This document shows positions 44,208 to 53,430 of a stretch of 64,000 nt of DNA, piece by piece. The first letter of the stretch is position 1. Each line of letters opens with the position of its first letter. Source of the stretch: Roseibium alexandrii DFL-11 (GTDB lineage: Bacteria; Pseudomonadota; Alphaproteobacteria; Rhizobiales; Stappiaceae); assembly GCF_000158095.2 (NCBI RefSeq), contig NZ_CM011002.1, positions 4,997,703-5,061,702 on the forward strand. Reading direction: 5' to 3'. Made by a program: the position numbers and the translations under genes. The notes below the pieces were generated by a model. The model was not told the origin of the DNA. It did not search any database and saw only the letters and a list, made by a program, of their open reading frames with translations.

Positions 44208-45143
44208 ATGGATCTCTATCTTTTCCGGGACCTTCTTCGCCTGAGCCAGACGGGTAACTTCTCCCAGGCCGCGCAACTGTGCAATCTGAGTCAGTCAGCA
44301 TTCAGCCGACGCATTCGTTCGCTTGAAGCCTGGGTCGGCGTGACATTGGTCGATAGATCCCGTCAGCCTGTGCGCCTAACACCGGCTGGCTTGCAAATGC
44401 TGGAAGCGGGCACACAGGCGCTGGACCGGGTTGAGCACGAACGGAGCCAGTTGCTTGAGGCCCAATCCTTGCCTGACAAGTATGTGGTGACTTTCGGTGC
44501 CCAGCATTCCATCGGGTGGCGGTTTTATCCCACGTGGCTTCAGAGTTTTGAGGAAACCTACGGTCCCATCTTGTCACGCCTCCGGGCAGACGATTTGCCA
44601 AACTGCTTACGGGATCTGCAAAATGGTGATGTCGATTTTGTAATCGCTTATGAGAGTGCGCACGTCCGCTATTGTGACACCGGACGCCGAATGGCGCGCA
44701 GCAACGCACTGCCGCTTGAAACCCTAAAAATCGGCCAGGACACTTTGATCCCAGTGTCGAAACCGACGCCTGACGGTGCCCCGCTCTTTGATTTGAATTC
44801 AGGCCTTTTGGAGTTGCCGTTTCTGCGCTTTGGTGATGAGGCGCCAATCGGTCAGCATCTTGGGTCTCTGTTTGAGCAAGAAAAAATCCAGGAGCGTTTG
44901 CGGGTCGTTTATGAAAATGCCATGGCAGGGGCATTGAGGATCCGCGCGCGCGACGGGATGGGTGTCGCCTGGTTGCCTGAAACCCTTGTCGCGCAGGATA
45001 TCCGGTCCGGAGCACTGGTGCAGACCGGGCGGCCTGAATGGTCTGTTCCATTGGAAATCACGTTGTTCCGGAACGACAAGCACACCAATCGATTGACCCG
45101 CTCAATCTGGTCTTTCTTGGAGACGCGAAATCCGATTATGTAG
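44208..45143 (+). CDS. LysR-family transcriptional regulator
   Basis: The start taken is ATG 44208 (MDLYLFRDLLRLSQTGNFSQ), giving 311 residues. Starting at 44172 would put the operator array inside the gene and adds residues foreign to the family. The N-terminal helix-turn-helix includes LCNLSQSAFSRRIRSLEAWV, and the rest is the effector-binding domain. It is divergent from the cuyA-like gene and importer, which it probably controls, and it would repress itself through the array. Confidence 0.88.
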   Translation: MDLYLFRDLLRLSQTGNFSQAAQLCNLSQSAFSRRIRSLEAWVGVTLVDRSRQPVRLTPAGLQMLEAGTQALDRVEHERSQLLEAQSLPDKYVVTFGAQHSIGWRFYPTWLQSFEETYGPILSRLRADDLPNCLRDLQNGDVDFVIAYESAHVRYCDTGRRMARSNALPLETLKIGQDTLIPVSKPTPDGAPLFDLNSGLLELPFLRFGDEAPIGQHLGSLFEQEKIQERLRVVYENAMAGALRIRARDGMGVAWLPETLVAQDIRSGALVQTGRPEWSVPLEITLFRNDKHTNRLTRSIWSFLETRNPIM

Positions 45144-45353
45144 TGGCTTCTTGCAGCCACTTCTTATGTCTATAAAGCACGGAAGGCTGCGGCTTCTTAG
45201 AGTATCCCATCTGTCACAGCATCCGACATAAGGGTACCTATGGAATTGCACTCTAAACTTATTGTTTTGCCGAGGGCGGCGAGCTCTGACTGCCATACTT
45301 CTATAACTTTGATCTTCATTAGATCCTTAGGCATTTGCCGAAGCCGTCCTTTT

Positions 45354-46352
45354 TCAACAATATCGTTCTGGTCCGATCCACTGGGCGTCTGAATACCGAT
45401 CACCATGGGCCCAGCCAACTGGCAAAACCGACTCGATACGATCCAGATCGGCAGTTGAAAGATCGAGAGTTGCCCCGGATATACATTCTTTCAAGTGACC
45501 CACCGACCGCGTGCCCGGGATCGGGATCACATGCTGTCCGCGTGTCAACAGCCAGGCATTTGCCAGCCCCGCAGCGGTTGTCCCCATCTCAGATGCGAGT
45601 CTCCGAAATGCTCCCAATATTCGTAGATTTTCTGATAGGTTCGGCTCCACAAAGCGCGGGTTTCCGGCGAGAAATGGCAGTTTTGGAATGCGGTCGCTTG
45701 GGATCGGGTTGTCGGTCAACAGCGAACGGCCAACCGGAGAAAACGCGACCATGGTCACCCCGAGTTCAGCGCAGGTTTGAACCAGTCCGAGGTCTGGAAA
45801 CCGGGTCGAAAGGGAATACTCCGACTGAACGGCGGCAATTGGAAAGGCTTTCATGGCGCGCCGAAGGGTCGAAGGTGCCACTTCCGACAAGCCGATTGCG
45901 CGGGCTTTGCCCTTTTTTACCAGCCGGCCAAGATTGGCAGCCGTTTCTTCCGGGCTGAAGCGCGGATCACGGCGATGGGCGTAGAACAGGTCCACGTACT
46001 CCAGACCGAGCCGTTCCAGAGACTTGTCCAGTTCACTTTCCAAGTGCTCTGCCGAGTTGTCGAAACTCCGGTTCCCTTCAGGATCGCGGGTGATGCTGGC
46101 TTTTGTTGCGATAACAAATTCGTCCCGCGTACCGGGATTGGCTTTCAGATAAGTGCCAATCGCCGTCTCCGATTTCCCCATGCCGTAGACATTTGCGGTG
46201 TCCAGGTGAGTTACTCCGAGGTCACGGCAGGCGTCGAGAATGGCGTGGCTTTCTGTTTCATTCGTTGGTCCGTACATGTCGGAGAACGACATGGCTCCAA
46301 AGCCGATCGCGCCTACCTCCGGCCCATTGGCTCCCAGTTTCCGTTTTTTCAC
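45354..46352 (-). CDS. Aldo/keto reductase
   Basis: The 332-residue protein starts MKKRKLGANGPEVGAIGFGA, the usual AKR opening. The catalytic set is visible: Asp and Tyr in HLDTANVYGMGKSE, Lys in FVIATKAS, His in DLFYAHRRDP. C-terminal IPIPGTRSVGHLKECI is the cofactor loop. It resembles YakC/AKR13-type enzymes using NADPH on small aldehydes or keto acids. It lies 86 bases after the D-tartrate dehydratase gene in the same direction and may share its transcript. The substrate is unknown. Confidence 0.9.
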   Translation of the reverse strand: MKKRKLGANGPEVGAIGFGAMSFSDMYGPTNETESHAILDACRDLGVTHLDTANVYGMGKSETAIGTYLKANPGTRDEFVIATKASITRDPEGNRSFDNSAEHLESELDKSLERLGLEYVDLFYAHRRDPRFSPEETAANLGRLVKKGKARAIGLSEVAPSTLRRAMKAFPIAAVQSEYSLSTRFPDLGLVQTCAELGVTMVAFSPVGRSLLTDNPIPSDRIPKLPFLAGNPRFVEPNLSENLRILGAFRRLASEMGTTAAGLANAWLLTRGQHVIPIPGTRSVGHLKECISGATLDLSTADLDRIESVLPVGWAHGDRYSDAQWIGPERYC

Positions 46353-46438
46353 TTTTGCCTATCCCCACTCTAAACCCCGACATGGCCTTTTTAAGCTCTT
46401 GTCTTGAAATATCAAACATCTGGATTCTGGTCGGGAGC

Positions 46439-47602
46439 TCATTCAGCGAGATCCCGCATAACCGTGATCAGATCTGACTTGCCCTCAAATCCGATGCCGG
46501 GCAGTTCAGGCATGATGATATGCCCATCAATCACATCAACTCCATCTGGAAATCCGCCGTAGGGTTGAAAGAGATCCGGGTAACTTTCGTTACCGCCAAG
46601 ACCCAGTCCTGCCGCGATGTTCAGCGACATCTGATGTCCGCCATGGGGGATGCATCGGGTTGGCGACCAGCCGTGTTCATGCAATACGTCCAGCGTGCGA
46701 AGATATTCCACGAGGCCATAGGACAACGCGCAATCGAATTGCAGCCAGTCACGGTCAGGGCGCATGCCGCCATATCGCAGCAGGTTGCGAGCATCCAGGT
46801 GGGAGAACAGGTTCTCTCCGGTTGCCATCGGTGCCGGGTAAAACTCTGTCATCGCCGCCTGAAGCTGGTAGTCCAATGGATCACCGATCTCTTCAAACCA
46901 GAACAGCGGATAGCGCCGCAGCATTTTGGCGTAGGCAATCGCCGTTTCCAGATCGAACCGGCCGTTCGCGTCAACGGCGAGTTGGGCATCGCCATTAATC
47001 TCGTTGAGCACGGACTCGATCCGGCGCTGGTCTTCTTCAATCGACGCGCCGCCGATTTTCATTTTTACGACCGTATAACCCCGATCAACGTAGCTGCGCA
47101 TTTCCGCGCGCAACGCAGCATCATCCTTTCCGGGATAGTAATATCCACCCGCTGCATAAACGAAGACCTTTGGATTGGCCTGAAGCCCTTTTTTATCTGC
47201 GAGCAAGCGGAACAGCGGCTTGTCCTCGATCTTTGCAACCGCGTCCCAAACCGCCATATCGATCGTGCCGACAGCAACAGATCTTTCTCCATGGCCTCCC
47301 GGCTTTTCATTTTGCATCATCGTTCCCCAGATGGCGTGAGGATCGAAGTTGCTGCCAGCTTGGTTGAGGAGTTGTTTCGGGTCAGCGTCAAGAATGCGGC
47401 TGCGGAAGCGCTCGCGGATAAGCCCGCCCTGTCCATAACGGCCATTTGAATTGAAACCATATCCGACGACGCGTCTGCCATTCCGCTCGACATCTGTGAT
47501 GACGGCTACAAGGCTCGCGGTCATTTTGCTGAAATCAATGTAAGCATTTCTGATCGGCGAAGAGATTGGCTTGGTCACTTCCCTTATATCGACGATGCGC
47601 AA
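46439..47602 (-). CDS. tarD: D-tartrate dehydratase (enolase superfamily)
   Basis: The 387-residue protein follows the Bradyrhizobium D-tartrate dehydratase from end to end: RIVDIREVTKPISSPIRNAY, VGYGFNSNGRYGQGGLIRER, NEKPGGHGERSVAVGTIDMA and IPHGGHQMSLNIAAGLGLGG. Catalytic residues sit at the expected places, shifted by two: Lys182 (KMKIGG), metal ligands Asp211, Glu237 and Glu263, and His320. The enzyme dehydrates D-tartrate to oxaloacetate. It is divergent from a 2-hydroxyacid dehydrogenase and a Tct importer that could bring in tartrate. This is one of the firmest specific calls in the window. Confidence 0.93.
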   Translation of the reverse strand: MRIVDIREVTKPISSPIRNAYIDFSKMTASLVAVITDVERNGRRVVGYGFNSNGRYGQGGLIRERFRSRILDADPKQLLNQAGSNFDPHAIWGTMMQNEKPGGHGERSVAVGTIDMAVWDAVAKIEDKPLFRLLADKKGLQANPKVFVYAAGGYYYPGKDDAALRAEMRSYVDRGYTVVKMKIGGASIEEDQRRIESVLNEINGDAQLAVDANGRFDLETAIAYAKMLRRYPLFWFEEIGDPLDYQLQAAMTEFYPAPMATGENLFSHLDARNLLRYGGMRPDRDWLQFDCALSYGLVEYLRTLDVLHEHGWSPTRCIPHGGHQMSLNIAAGLGLGGNESYPDLFQPYGGFPDGVDVIDGHIIMPELPGIGFEGKSDLITVMRDLAE

Positions 47603-47720
47603 TTGAGATCTCCTTGTATTGAATTCTACGGGTGAACTGGCCGGCCTGGCCTTGGTCGCCTCGGATGTATCGGCTTATATGGGTCGGTCGCCAATGCGGG
47701 GGATGAGGAGGGAAGCGCAA

Positions 47721-48662
47721 TTGGAAAAAAAAGTTGTTGTTTCAGAGTTCATGGATGAAGCCGCCCTTCAGAAATTCGGGCCTGCATTCCAGGTTATCTA
47801 CGATCCGTCGTTGGTTGATGATGAAGAAAGGCTGTTTCAAAAACTTGCTGATGCAGATGCATTGATCGTGCGGAACCGGACGCAGGTCGGCGCTCGCCTC
47901 CTGGATGCGGCGCCAAATTTGCGTGTGATTGGTCGGCTGGGCGTGGGTCTGGAGAACATTGATCTCGGTGCATGCGCCAAAAGAGGTGTCAGTGTTAGAC
48001 CCGCGACCGGTGCCAACACGCAATCAGTCGTGGAATATGTTTTGGGGGCTATGCTGGTTTTGCGGCGCGGAGCCTACACCTCAAACCAGGAAATGCTGGA
48101 TGGGAATTGGCCTCGCACTGCACTTGGCGCAGGCGGCGAAGTCCAGGGGCTGACGCTTGGTCTTCTTGGGTATGGGGAAATTGCTCAGGCGGTGGCTCAG
48201 GTTGGGCTTGCATTTGGCATGAAAATCATCGCCTTCGATCCTTACCTGGCCGATACGGACCCTGCGTGGACCCACGTCCAATCCTGCGGTCTTGAGGACC
48301 TTCTCGCAAGAGCAGATGTCATGTCGCTGCACGTTCCGTTTACCGATGCCACGGCTGGGCTGATTGGTGCGAGCGAGCTCTCAAAGATGAAATCCAGTGC
48401 ATTGCTCATCAACACGGCGCGAGGTGAAATTGTGGACGAACCTGCGCTCGTCAGCGCGCTCAAATCCGGTCGATTAACTGGGGCCGCAATAGATGTATTT
48501 GCAAAGGAGCCCCTCGATCATGCCGCAGCCGCCGTCTTCAAGGACTGTCCAAATCTCATTCTGACACCGCATATTGCAGGTGTCACAAGGCAGGCGAATG
48601 TGCGTGTCAGTCATGTGACGGTAGAAAACGTATTGAAAGTTTTGGCCAAAGAAGGTGTGTGA
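47721..48662 (+). CDS. D-isomer-specific 2-hydroxyacid dehydrogenase (phosphoglycerate-dehydrogenase-like)
   Basis: A TTG at 47721, eight bases after GAGGAGG, is the best start, giving 313 residues beginning with the natural first strand EKKVVVSEFMDE. Earlier ATGs add a leader unlike the family. The Rossmann domain shows LTLGLLGYGEIAQAVA, and catalytic Arg and His lie in LLINTARGEIVDEPAL and LTPHIAGVT (Glu in DVFAKEPL). It uses NAD(P)H on 2-keto or 2-hydroxy acids. Between tarD and a Tct importer, it may act on tartronate, glyoxylate or related acids; this is inference. Confidence 0.88.
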   Translation: MEKKVVVSEFMDEAALQKFGPAFQVIYDPSLVDDEERLFQKLADADALIVRNRTQVGARLLDAAPNLRVIGRLGVGLENIDLGACAKRGVSVRPATGANTQSVVEYVLGAMLVLRRGAYTSNQEMLDGNWPRTALGAGGEVQGLTLGLLGYGEIAQAVAQVGLAFGMKIIAFDPYLADTDPAWTHVQSCGLEDLLARADVMSLHVPFTDATAGLIGASELSKMKSSALLINTARGEIVDEPALVSALKSGRLTGAAIDVFAKEPLDHAAAAVFKDCPNLILTPHIAGVTRQANVRVSHVTVENVLKVLAKEGV

Positions 48663-48769
48663 GTTTTTCCGGCTCCCTTACGTAAAAACGCGTGACGAGA
48701 GCGATGTTGAATGCCTAAGATCAAAAAAAAGATCGAAAATACATGCATTTCAACAGGGAGGAAATAAGC

Positions 48770-49720
48770 ATGAAACTTAAGTCTGCCTTATTGGCGGCGA
48801 CACTGGCGGTGTTCGCCGGCGCAGCATCTGCGGAAGAATTTCCAAGCGGAAGTGTTGATTACATCATTCCTTTTGGCCCGGGTGGAGAATCCGACATAAC
48901 GGCGCGTTTCCAGCAGCCATTCTTTGAGAAGCTCTACGGCGAACAAATGGTTGTCAATTACCAGCCTGGTGGTGGCGGTGCCGTCGGCTGGTCGCAACTG
49001 AACAACATGGCGGGCGACGGATCCGTCATTATGGGGATCAACCTTCCCCATATTATTATCAAGCCAAAACAAGGTGATGTCGGGTTTCAAACAGAGGACC
49101 TGGCTGCCGTCTATATGTTCCACTACACGCCGGATGCCATCGTGGTTACGGCGGACAGCCCATACTTGACGCTTCAGGATCTGATCGACGACGCCAAGGC
49201 CAACCCGAAACAGGTAATCTTCTCCGGCTCAGGCAAAGGGACTGCCAACCATCTGGCGCAAGTCCAGTTTGATGAGATGGCAGGAATGGAGAGCACATAC
49301 GTCTCGTTTAAAGGCACGGGGGCGTCTGTAACTGCTCTTCTTGGCAAGCAGGTGAAGGCGGCTTGGGGTTACACCACAGTTGGTGCTGCACAGGGAGACA
49401 AGGTCCGCTTGCTGGCTGTTGCGATGGAAGACCGCCACCCGGCGTTCCCTGATGTCCCGACCTTTCGCGAGCTGGGCTACGACATGGTGTCCGGTGCCTA
49501 CCGCGGCATAGCTGTGCCGAACTCTGCTTCCGAAGAGGTCCGGACGCAGGTTTCTGATGCAATCAAGGCCATCAATGCAGATCCGGATTTCCAAAAACAG
49601 ATGCTCGATGGTGGCTTTGCGCTTGTAGACGTTGGCTACGGGGCTGAAATGGACGCCTTCATCTCGGATAAGGCCGAAGGATATCTTAACGCCGCGCGTT
49701 CGGCTGGCATTATCGAATGA
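48770..49720 (+). CDS. tctC: Tripartite tricarboxylate transporter substrate-binding protein
   Basis: The start is ATG 48770 after AGGGAGGAAA; nine earlier codons were rejected. The 316-residue protein has a signal peptide (1 to about 20, ending GAASA) and the TctC pattern VDYIIPFGPGGESDITARF, VVNYQPGGGGAVGWSQL and IFSGSGKGTANHLA. It delivers a carboxylate to the TctAB membrane part. A perfect 11-pair hairpin follows its stop. Nearby tarD suggests tartrate or a related dicarboxylate as ligand. Confidence 0.92.
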   Translation: MKLKSALLAATLAVFAGAASAEEFPSGSVDYIIPFGPGGESDITARFQQPFFEKLYGEQMVVNYQPGGGGAVGWSQLNNMAGDGSVIMGINLPHIIIKPKQGDVGFQTEDLAAVYMFHYTPDAIVVTADSPYLTLQDLIDDAKANPKQVIFSGSGKGTANHLAQVQFDEMAGMESTYVSFKGTGASVTALLGKQVKAAWGYTTVGAAQGDKVRLLAVAMEDRHPAFPDVPTFRELGYDMVSGAYRGIAVPNSASEEVRTQVSDAIKAINADPDFQKQMLDGGFALVDVGYGAEMDAFISDKAEGYLNAARSAGIIE

Positions 49721-49727
49721 TAAAATT

Positions 49728-49754
49728 GATGAAGGCGCTGTTTGCGCCTTCATC
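49728..49754 (+). terminator. Stem-loop between tctC and tctA
   Basis: GATGAAGGCGC and GCGCCTTCATC form a perfect 11-pair stem with the five-base loop TGTTT. The next bases are CTCACACC, without a T-run, so partial termination or 3'-end protection of tctC mRNA is the likely role. Confidence 0.8.
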
Positions 49755-49795
49755 CTCACACCTGTGACGTTCCGCGTCTCTCCCGGGAGGAATTC

Positions 49796-51751
49796 ATGCT
49801 CGAGTTTATCATCGGTGCTTTGTCACCGCTGAACCTGCTGCTTGCCCTATTGGGCGTGGCTGCAGGAACGATCATCGGTTCCATTCCAGGACTGACTGCG
49901 ACCATGGCAGTCGCCGTGCTTGTGCCGCTGACGTTCACGATGTCGGCGGACAGCGCTCTCATTCTCATGGGGGCGATTTATACCGGGGCGATTTATGGCG
50001 GCGCTTATGCCGCCATCTTGTTGAACACGCCCGGAACACCGTCGGCGATTGCGACCACCTTCGACGGTTATCCGATGGCAAAACGTGGCGATGGTGATTT
50101 AGCTGTATCGGTCGCATGTATCTCCTCGGTCATCGGCGGGCTCGTCGGTGCTTTGGCGCTCTTGTTCTTGGCGCCACCATTGGCAGAAGCCGCCCTGGCA
50201 TTCGGTCCTGTGGAGTATTTCTGGCTGGCAGTCTTTGGACTTTCGCTGATTGCAGCGCTGTCGACAGGGGATTTTTTGAAAGGCGTGATCGGAGCCTGCT
50301 TCGGGCTGTTGCTGGCGATGATTGGAATTTCCGAAACGAGTGCGGAGGTTCGTTTCACATTTGGGTCAAATGTGCTTTTGGGCGGAGTTGAGACAGTATC
50401 GGCCCTGATTGGTCTCTACTGCATACCGGTGCTCATTGACCTGGTGGCAACTCCGGACAGACACCTCAAGGCGCCGGAGCAAACACGGGGATTCCGGCTC
50501 CCAGAAGCATTTGGCCTCCTCTTGAAGAACAAAATCAATGTGATGCGCAGCTCTGTCATTGGCACGATGGTTGGAGCACTTCCAGGCGCAGGTGGCTCGA
50601 TCGCGGGCCTGGTTGCGTATTCAGAGGCACGGCGCACCAACAAGGGCAAACCGCCCTATGGCGAGGGTAACCCGGGGGGGATCATCGCGACGGAATCCGC
50701 AAACAATGCCACGGTTGGCGGTGGCTTTATTCCCACCCTTGTCCTAGGCATTCCGGGGACCCCGCCGGATGCGGTTATCTTGGGGGCGTTGCTGGTTCAA
50801 GGTGTGCGGACGGGGCCAAGCCTCTTCGCCGATGGTGCCAACATCGTTTACACCTTCATCTTCGGCCTTTTACTTGCCACTGTCCTGATGTTGCCCGTCG
50901 GATTGATGATTGGCCGCTTCGCTTATGGTGCCATCGTGCGCGCGCCGAAAGCTGCACTCGTCCCGATCGTGGCGTTCATGACGGTGATCGGCACGTTTGC
51001 GATCCGCAACAGCTTGTCCGATATCGCAATCATGATTGTGCTTGGCATTGTCGGCTGGGTTGCCGGCAAGCGTGGGTTTTCAGTGTCGCCCATCGTCCTT
51101 GGATTGATCCTCGGCCGGATTGCAGAGCAAGGCTTTGTCCAAAGCTGGACGATTGGTGACGCGATTGGAAATCTTTGGGGGCAATTCTTTGGACGGCCGC
51201 TGTCAATGGCCATCATTGCACTGACGCTTCTGACCTTTTTCTATCCGTTCCTGCCGCGTTTGAAACAGCTTGTTTCCAAGAGCACCGTGACGCCGGCAGA
51301 TGAACGCGAACGCGCGTCCAAACCCGCTATCCTGAGAGATCTGCTTGGGCTGCTGATTGCCGGTGGTATTGCGCTGCTGGCTCTGCAGCAATCGGCTGGC
51401 CTGAACCCTGAAGCCGCAGTGTTTCCCCGGACGATCGCGATGGCAATGGCTGTCGTTGTCGGCCTGGCCCTTTTAAGGTTGGTGGCGACCAGGCATGTGA
51501 CGGAGTTTGCGGTGGAAGGATCATGGATCCGCATGACAGCGCTGCCTTTGGTTATGCTGGGCGCAGTTTTTTTGTTTCCGGTTCTCGGGTTTGGACCAAC
51601 AGCAGTTCTCCTGGGTCTCGTTTTGACCGTTGTTGCACAGCATGACCGATTTTCACTGAAAAACTGGGCAATCCTGCTCCTGAGCGTGACCGCTGTAATT
51701 GTCGCCTGCACGCTGCTGTTTAGCGAAGTTTTGTCTGTGCCTTTGCCATAG
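49796..51751 (+). CDS. tctA: TctA-TctB fusion permease of a tripartite tricarboxylate transporter
   Basis: The start is ATG 49796 after GGGAGGAATT, giving 651 residues. Residues 1 to about 500 are TctA (large permease), with GSIPGLTATMAVAVLVPLTF, GAIYGGAYAAILLNTPGTP and NNATVGGGFIPTLVLGIPGT. TctA is normally about 500 residues. The remaining 150 (from ILRDLLGLLIAGGIALLALQ) hold four further membrane segments like TctB (DUF1468), and no separate tctB is present. The two permease parts are thus fused into one chain. Confidence 0.88.
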   Translation: MLEFIIGALSPLNLLLALLGVAAGTIIGSIPGLTATMAVAVLVPLTFTMSADSALILMGAIYTGAIYGGAYAAILLNTPGTPSAIATTFDGYPMAKRGDGDLAVSVACISSVIGGLVGALALLFLAPPLAEAALAFGPVEYFWLAVFGLSLIAALSTGDFLKGVIGACFGLLLAMIGISETSAEVRFTFGSNVLLGGVETVSALIGLYCIPVLIDLVATPDRHLKAPEQTRGFRLPEAFGLLLKNKINVMRSSVIGTMVGALPGAGGSIAGLVAYSEARRTNKGKPPYGEGNPGGIIATESANNATVGGGFIPTLVLGIPGTPPDAVILGALLVQGVRTGPSLFADGANIVYTFIFGLLLATVLMLPVGLMIGRFAYGAIVRAPKAALVPIVAFMTVIGTFAIRNSLSDIAIMIVLGIVGWVAGKRGFSVSPIVLGLILGRIAEQGFVQSWTIGDAIGNLWGQFFGRPLSMAIIALTLLTFFYPFLPRLKQLVSKSTVTPADERERASKPAILRDLLGLLIAGGIALLALQQSAGLNPEAAVFPRTIAMAMAVVVGLALLRLVATRHVTEFAVEGSWIRMTALPLVMLGAVFLFPVLGFGPTAVLLGLVLTVVAQHDRFSLKNWAILLLSVTAVIVACTLLFSEVLSVPLP

Positions 51752-51785
51752 GTCCTGCATTTGAGCAGGCTGTAAGGACAAAAAC

Positions 51786-52170
51786 GGCTGAGATGCTCGT
51801 CGATCCCTATTCAGCCGTGTTCACGTTCGACTTGGTGAATGAAATCGAGGGCGGTACGGCTGTGAAAAACCTGCGGCTCGGTCAACGCGAAGAACCGATT
51901 TGGCGCGTACACCGGACAACGGATCTTTTATGCAAGTTATGTGAAGACTGGAGGGAAGTATCAGGTGATCGCCCTCACAACGATCGCAATGCGCTTCGAA
52001 CCGGCTATGGCGAACGGGAGCATTTGTTTGTAGCTTTTAGGCGAGCACCAGCCGGCGCAGCTGAATGGACAGTAGGAACAAAGGAGCGAGGCTCCGTTTG
52101 ACGATATAGCCTTCCGGTTAACTCATGAATGAGTTGCCTTGAACGACGCGCAATTGGGTTGCAGCATCGA
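51786..52170. repeat. Diverged intergenic repeat, copy B
   Basis: This stretch aligns with copy A at 27880-28150 over most of its length, including the blocks TACGGCTG, TTATGCAAGTTAT, GATCGCAATGC, GGGAGCATTTG and, further on, ATGAGTTGCCTTGA against ATGAGCTGCCTCGA. A 102-codon frame (51793-52101, +) is open here but is broken in copy A, and its product has no recognisable domain. It fills the gap between tctA and the amidohydrolase gene. Confidence 0.65.
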
Positions 52171-52233
52171 CAAAGATTGTTGAAATGCGGAAAGTCTCGG
52201 GCTTTCGTTTTTTTTGAGTTTGGAAAGGTCAGG

Positions 52234-53430
52234 ATGCAGGTTCAGCCAGATAGGTTTTTGCAAGATCTTCACACCTTACGATCCTTCGGCGCGAGTGGTG
52301 TGGGCAAGGGCGTGGTGCGCCCGGCCTTTTCGGACCCAGACGTCGCGGCCCGGACGTGGCTGTTCGACCAGTTGGCGGCGGCCAGTCTTGCCCCGCATGT
52401 GGACCCGGCGGGCAACGTTTTTGGCCTGGCTGATGAACCATCCATTCTTTTGGGGTCTCACAGCGACACGCAAACTGAAGGTGGCTGGCTGGACGGGGCC
52501 TTGGGTGTCATTGCCGCTTTGGAGATTGCGCGGGCTGCAAAAGAAACAGGTGGTCCTCCAGTTTCCATCGTGAACTTTCAGGACGAGGAGGGGCGCTTCG
52601 GGGTTCTGACAGGATCCAGCATTTATTCAGGCAAGACCACACTGGCCGAGGCTGACACTTTCACCGACGTGAACGGGGTTTCCTTCCGTGAGGCACGGTC
52701 TGCGATGGCGGATCTTACGGGTGAGCTCATACCGCACGCCCAATTCACTGGGTTCATCGAATTGCATATCGAACAGGGCAGCACGCTGGACGAGGCAGGG
52801 GAGGCGATTGGCGTTGTTACGGACATCGTTGGGTCCAGGCAGCTGCAAGTGACCCTGACCGGTCAGCAAAACCATGCCGGAACGACACTCATGCATCAGC
52901 GAAAGGATGCGTTTCAAGCACTGTCGGCGTTCAACACCGCGATCAACGACCGTCTTCGAAACATTGTAACGCCCCGCACTGTCTGGACGATTGGACGGGT
53001 ACATTTGCGGCCCAATGCTCCTTCCATCGTGCCAGGTGAAGTGGTGTTCGACGTGCAATGGCGCGATGTTGATGACGATCGGCTTGCCCGGATGGAAACC
53101 CTCATTCGCGATCTTGTTTCTGGGATCGCAGAAGAACATGGGATGACGGCGGAGATCGTTCCCATCAAGGCACTTCAACCAGTGCCGATGGATGCAACCT
53201 TACGCGCGGCCCTGTGCGCCGGAGCTGAGGCACAGGCTTCCGGCAAATGGCGCGAGATGCCGTCCGGCGCCTTGCACGATGCCTCAAACATGGCCTGTTT
53301 GATGCCGGCGGCCATGGTGTTTGTCCCGTCGATCGGAGGGATCAGCCACGATTTTGCCGAAGACACGAACGAGGCTGACTTGATCATCGGCCTGCGCGTT
53401 CTGGCGGATGCCGTCAGCCGACTAAGCTGA
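52234..53430 (+). CDS. Zn-dependent M20-family amidohydrolase (N-carbamoyl-L-amino-acid hydrolase/allantoate amidohydrolase type)
   Basis: The start is ATG 52234 after GGAAAGG; the upstream frame runs into repeat B. The 398-residue enzyme has the di-metal set of the HyuC/AllC family: [20 protein letters not shown] (His, Asp), FQDEEGRFG (Glu pair), IELHIEQG (His), and C-terminal ALHDASNMA (His). The dimerisation segment includes [15 protein letters not shown]. It removes a carbamoyl group from N-carbamoyl amino acids or opens allantoate. With a hydantoin-racemase-like gene at 59183, a hydantoin/carbamoyl amino acid route is favoured. No hydantoinase gene is in the window. Confidence 0.88.
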   Translation: MQVQPDRFLQDLHTLRSFGASGVGKGVVRPAFSDPDVAARTWLFDQLAAASLAPHVDPAGNVFGLADEPSILLGSHSDTQTEGGWLDGALGVIAALEIARAAKETGGPPVSIVNFQDEEGRFGVLTGSSIYSGKTTLAEADTFTDVNGVSFREARSAMADLTGELIPHAQFTGFIELHIEQGSTLDEAGEAIGVVTDIVGSRQLQVTLTGQQNHAGTTLMHQRKDAFQALSAFNTAINDRLRNIVTPRTVWTIGRVHLRPNAPSIVPGEVVFDVQWRDVDDDRLARMETLIRDLVSGIAEEHGMTAEIVPIKALQPVPMDATLRAALCAGAEAQASGKWREMPSGALHDASNMACLMPAAMVFVPSIGGISHDFAEDTNEADLIIGLRVLADAVSRLS

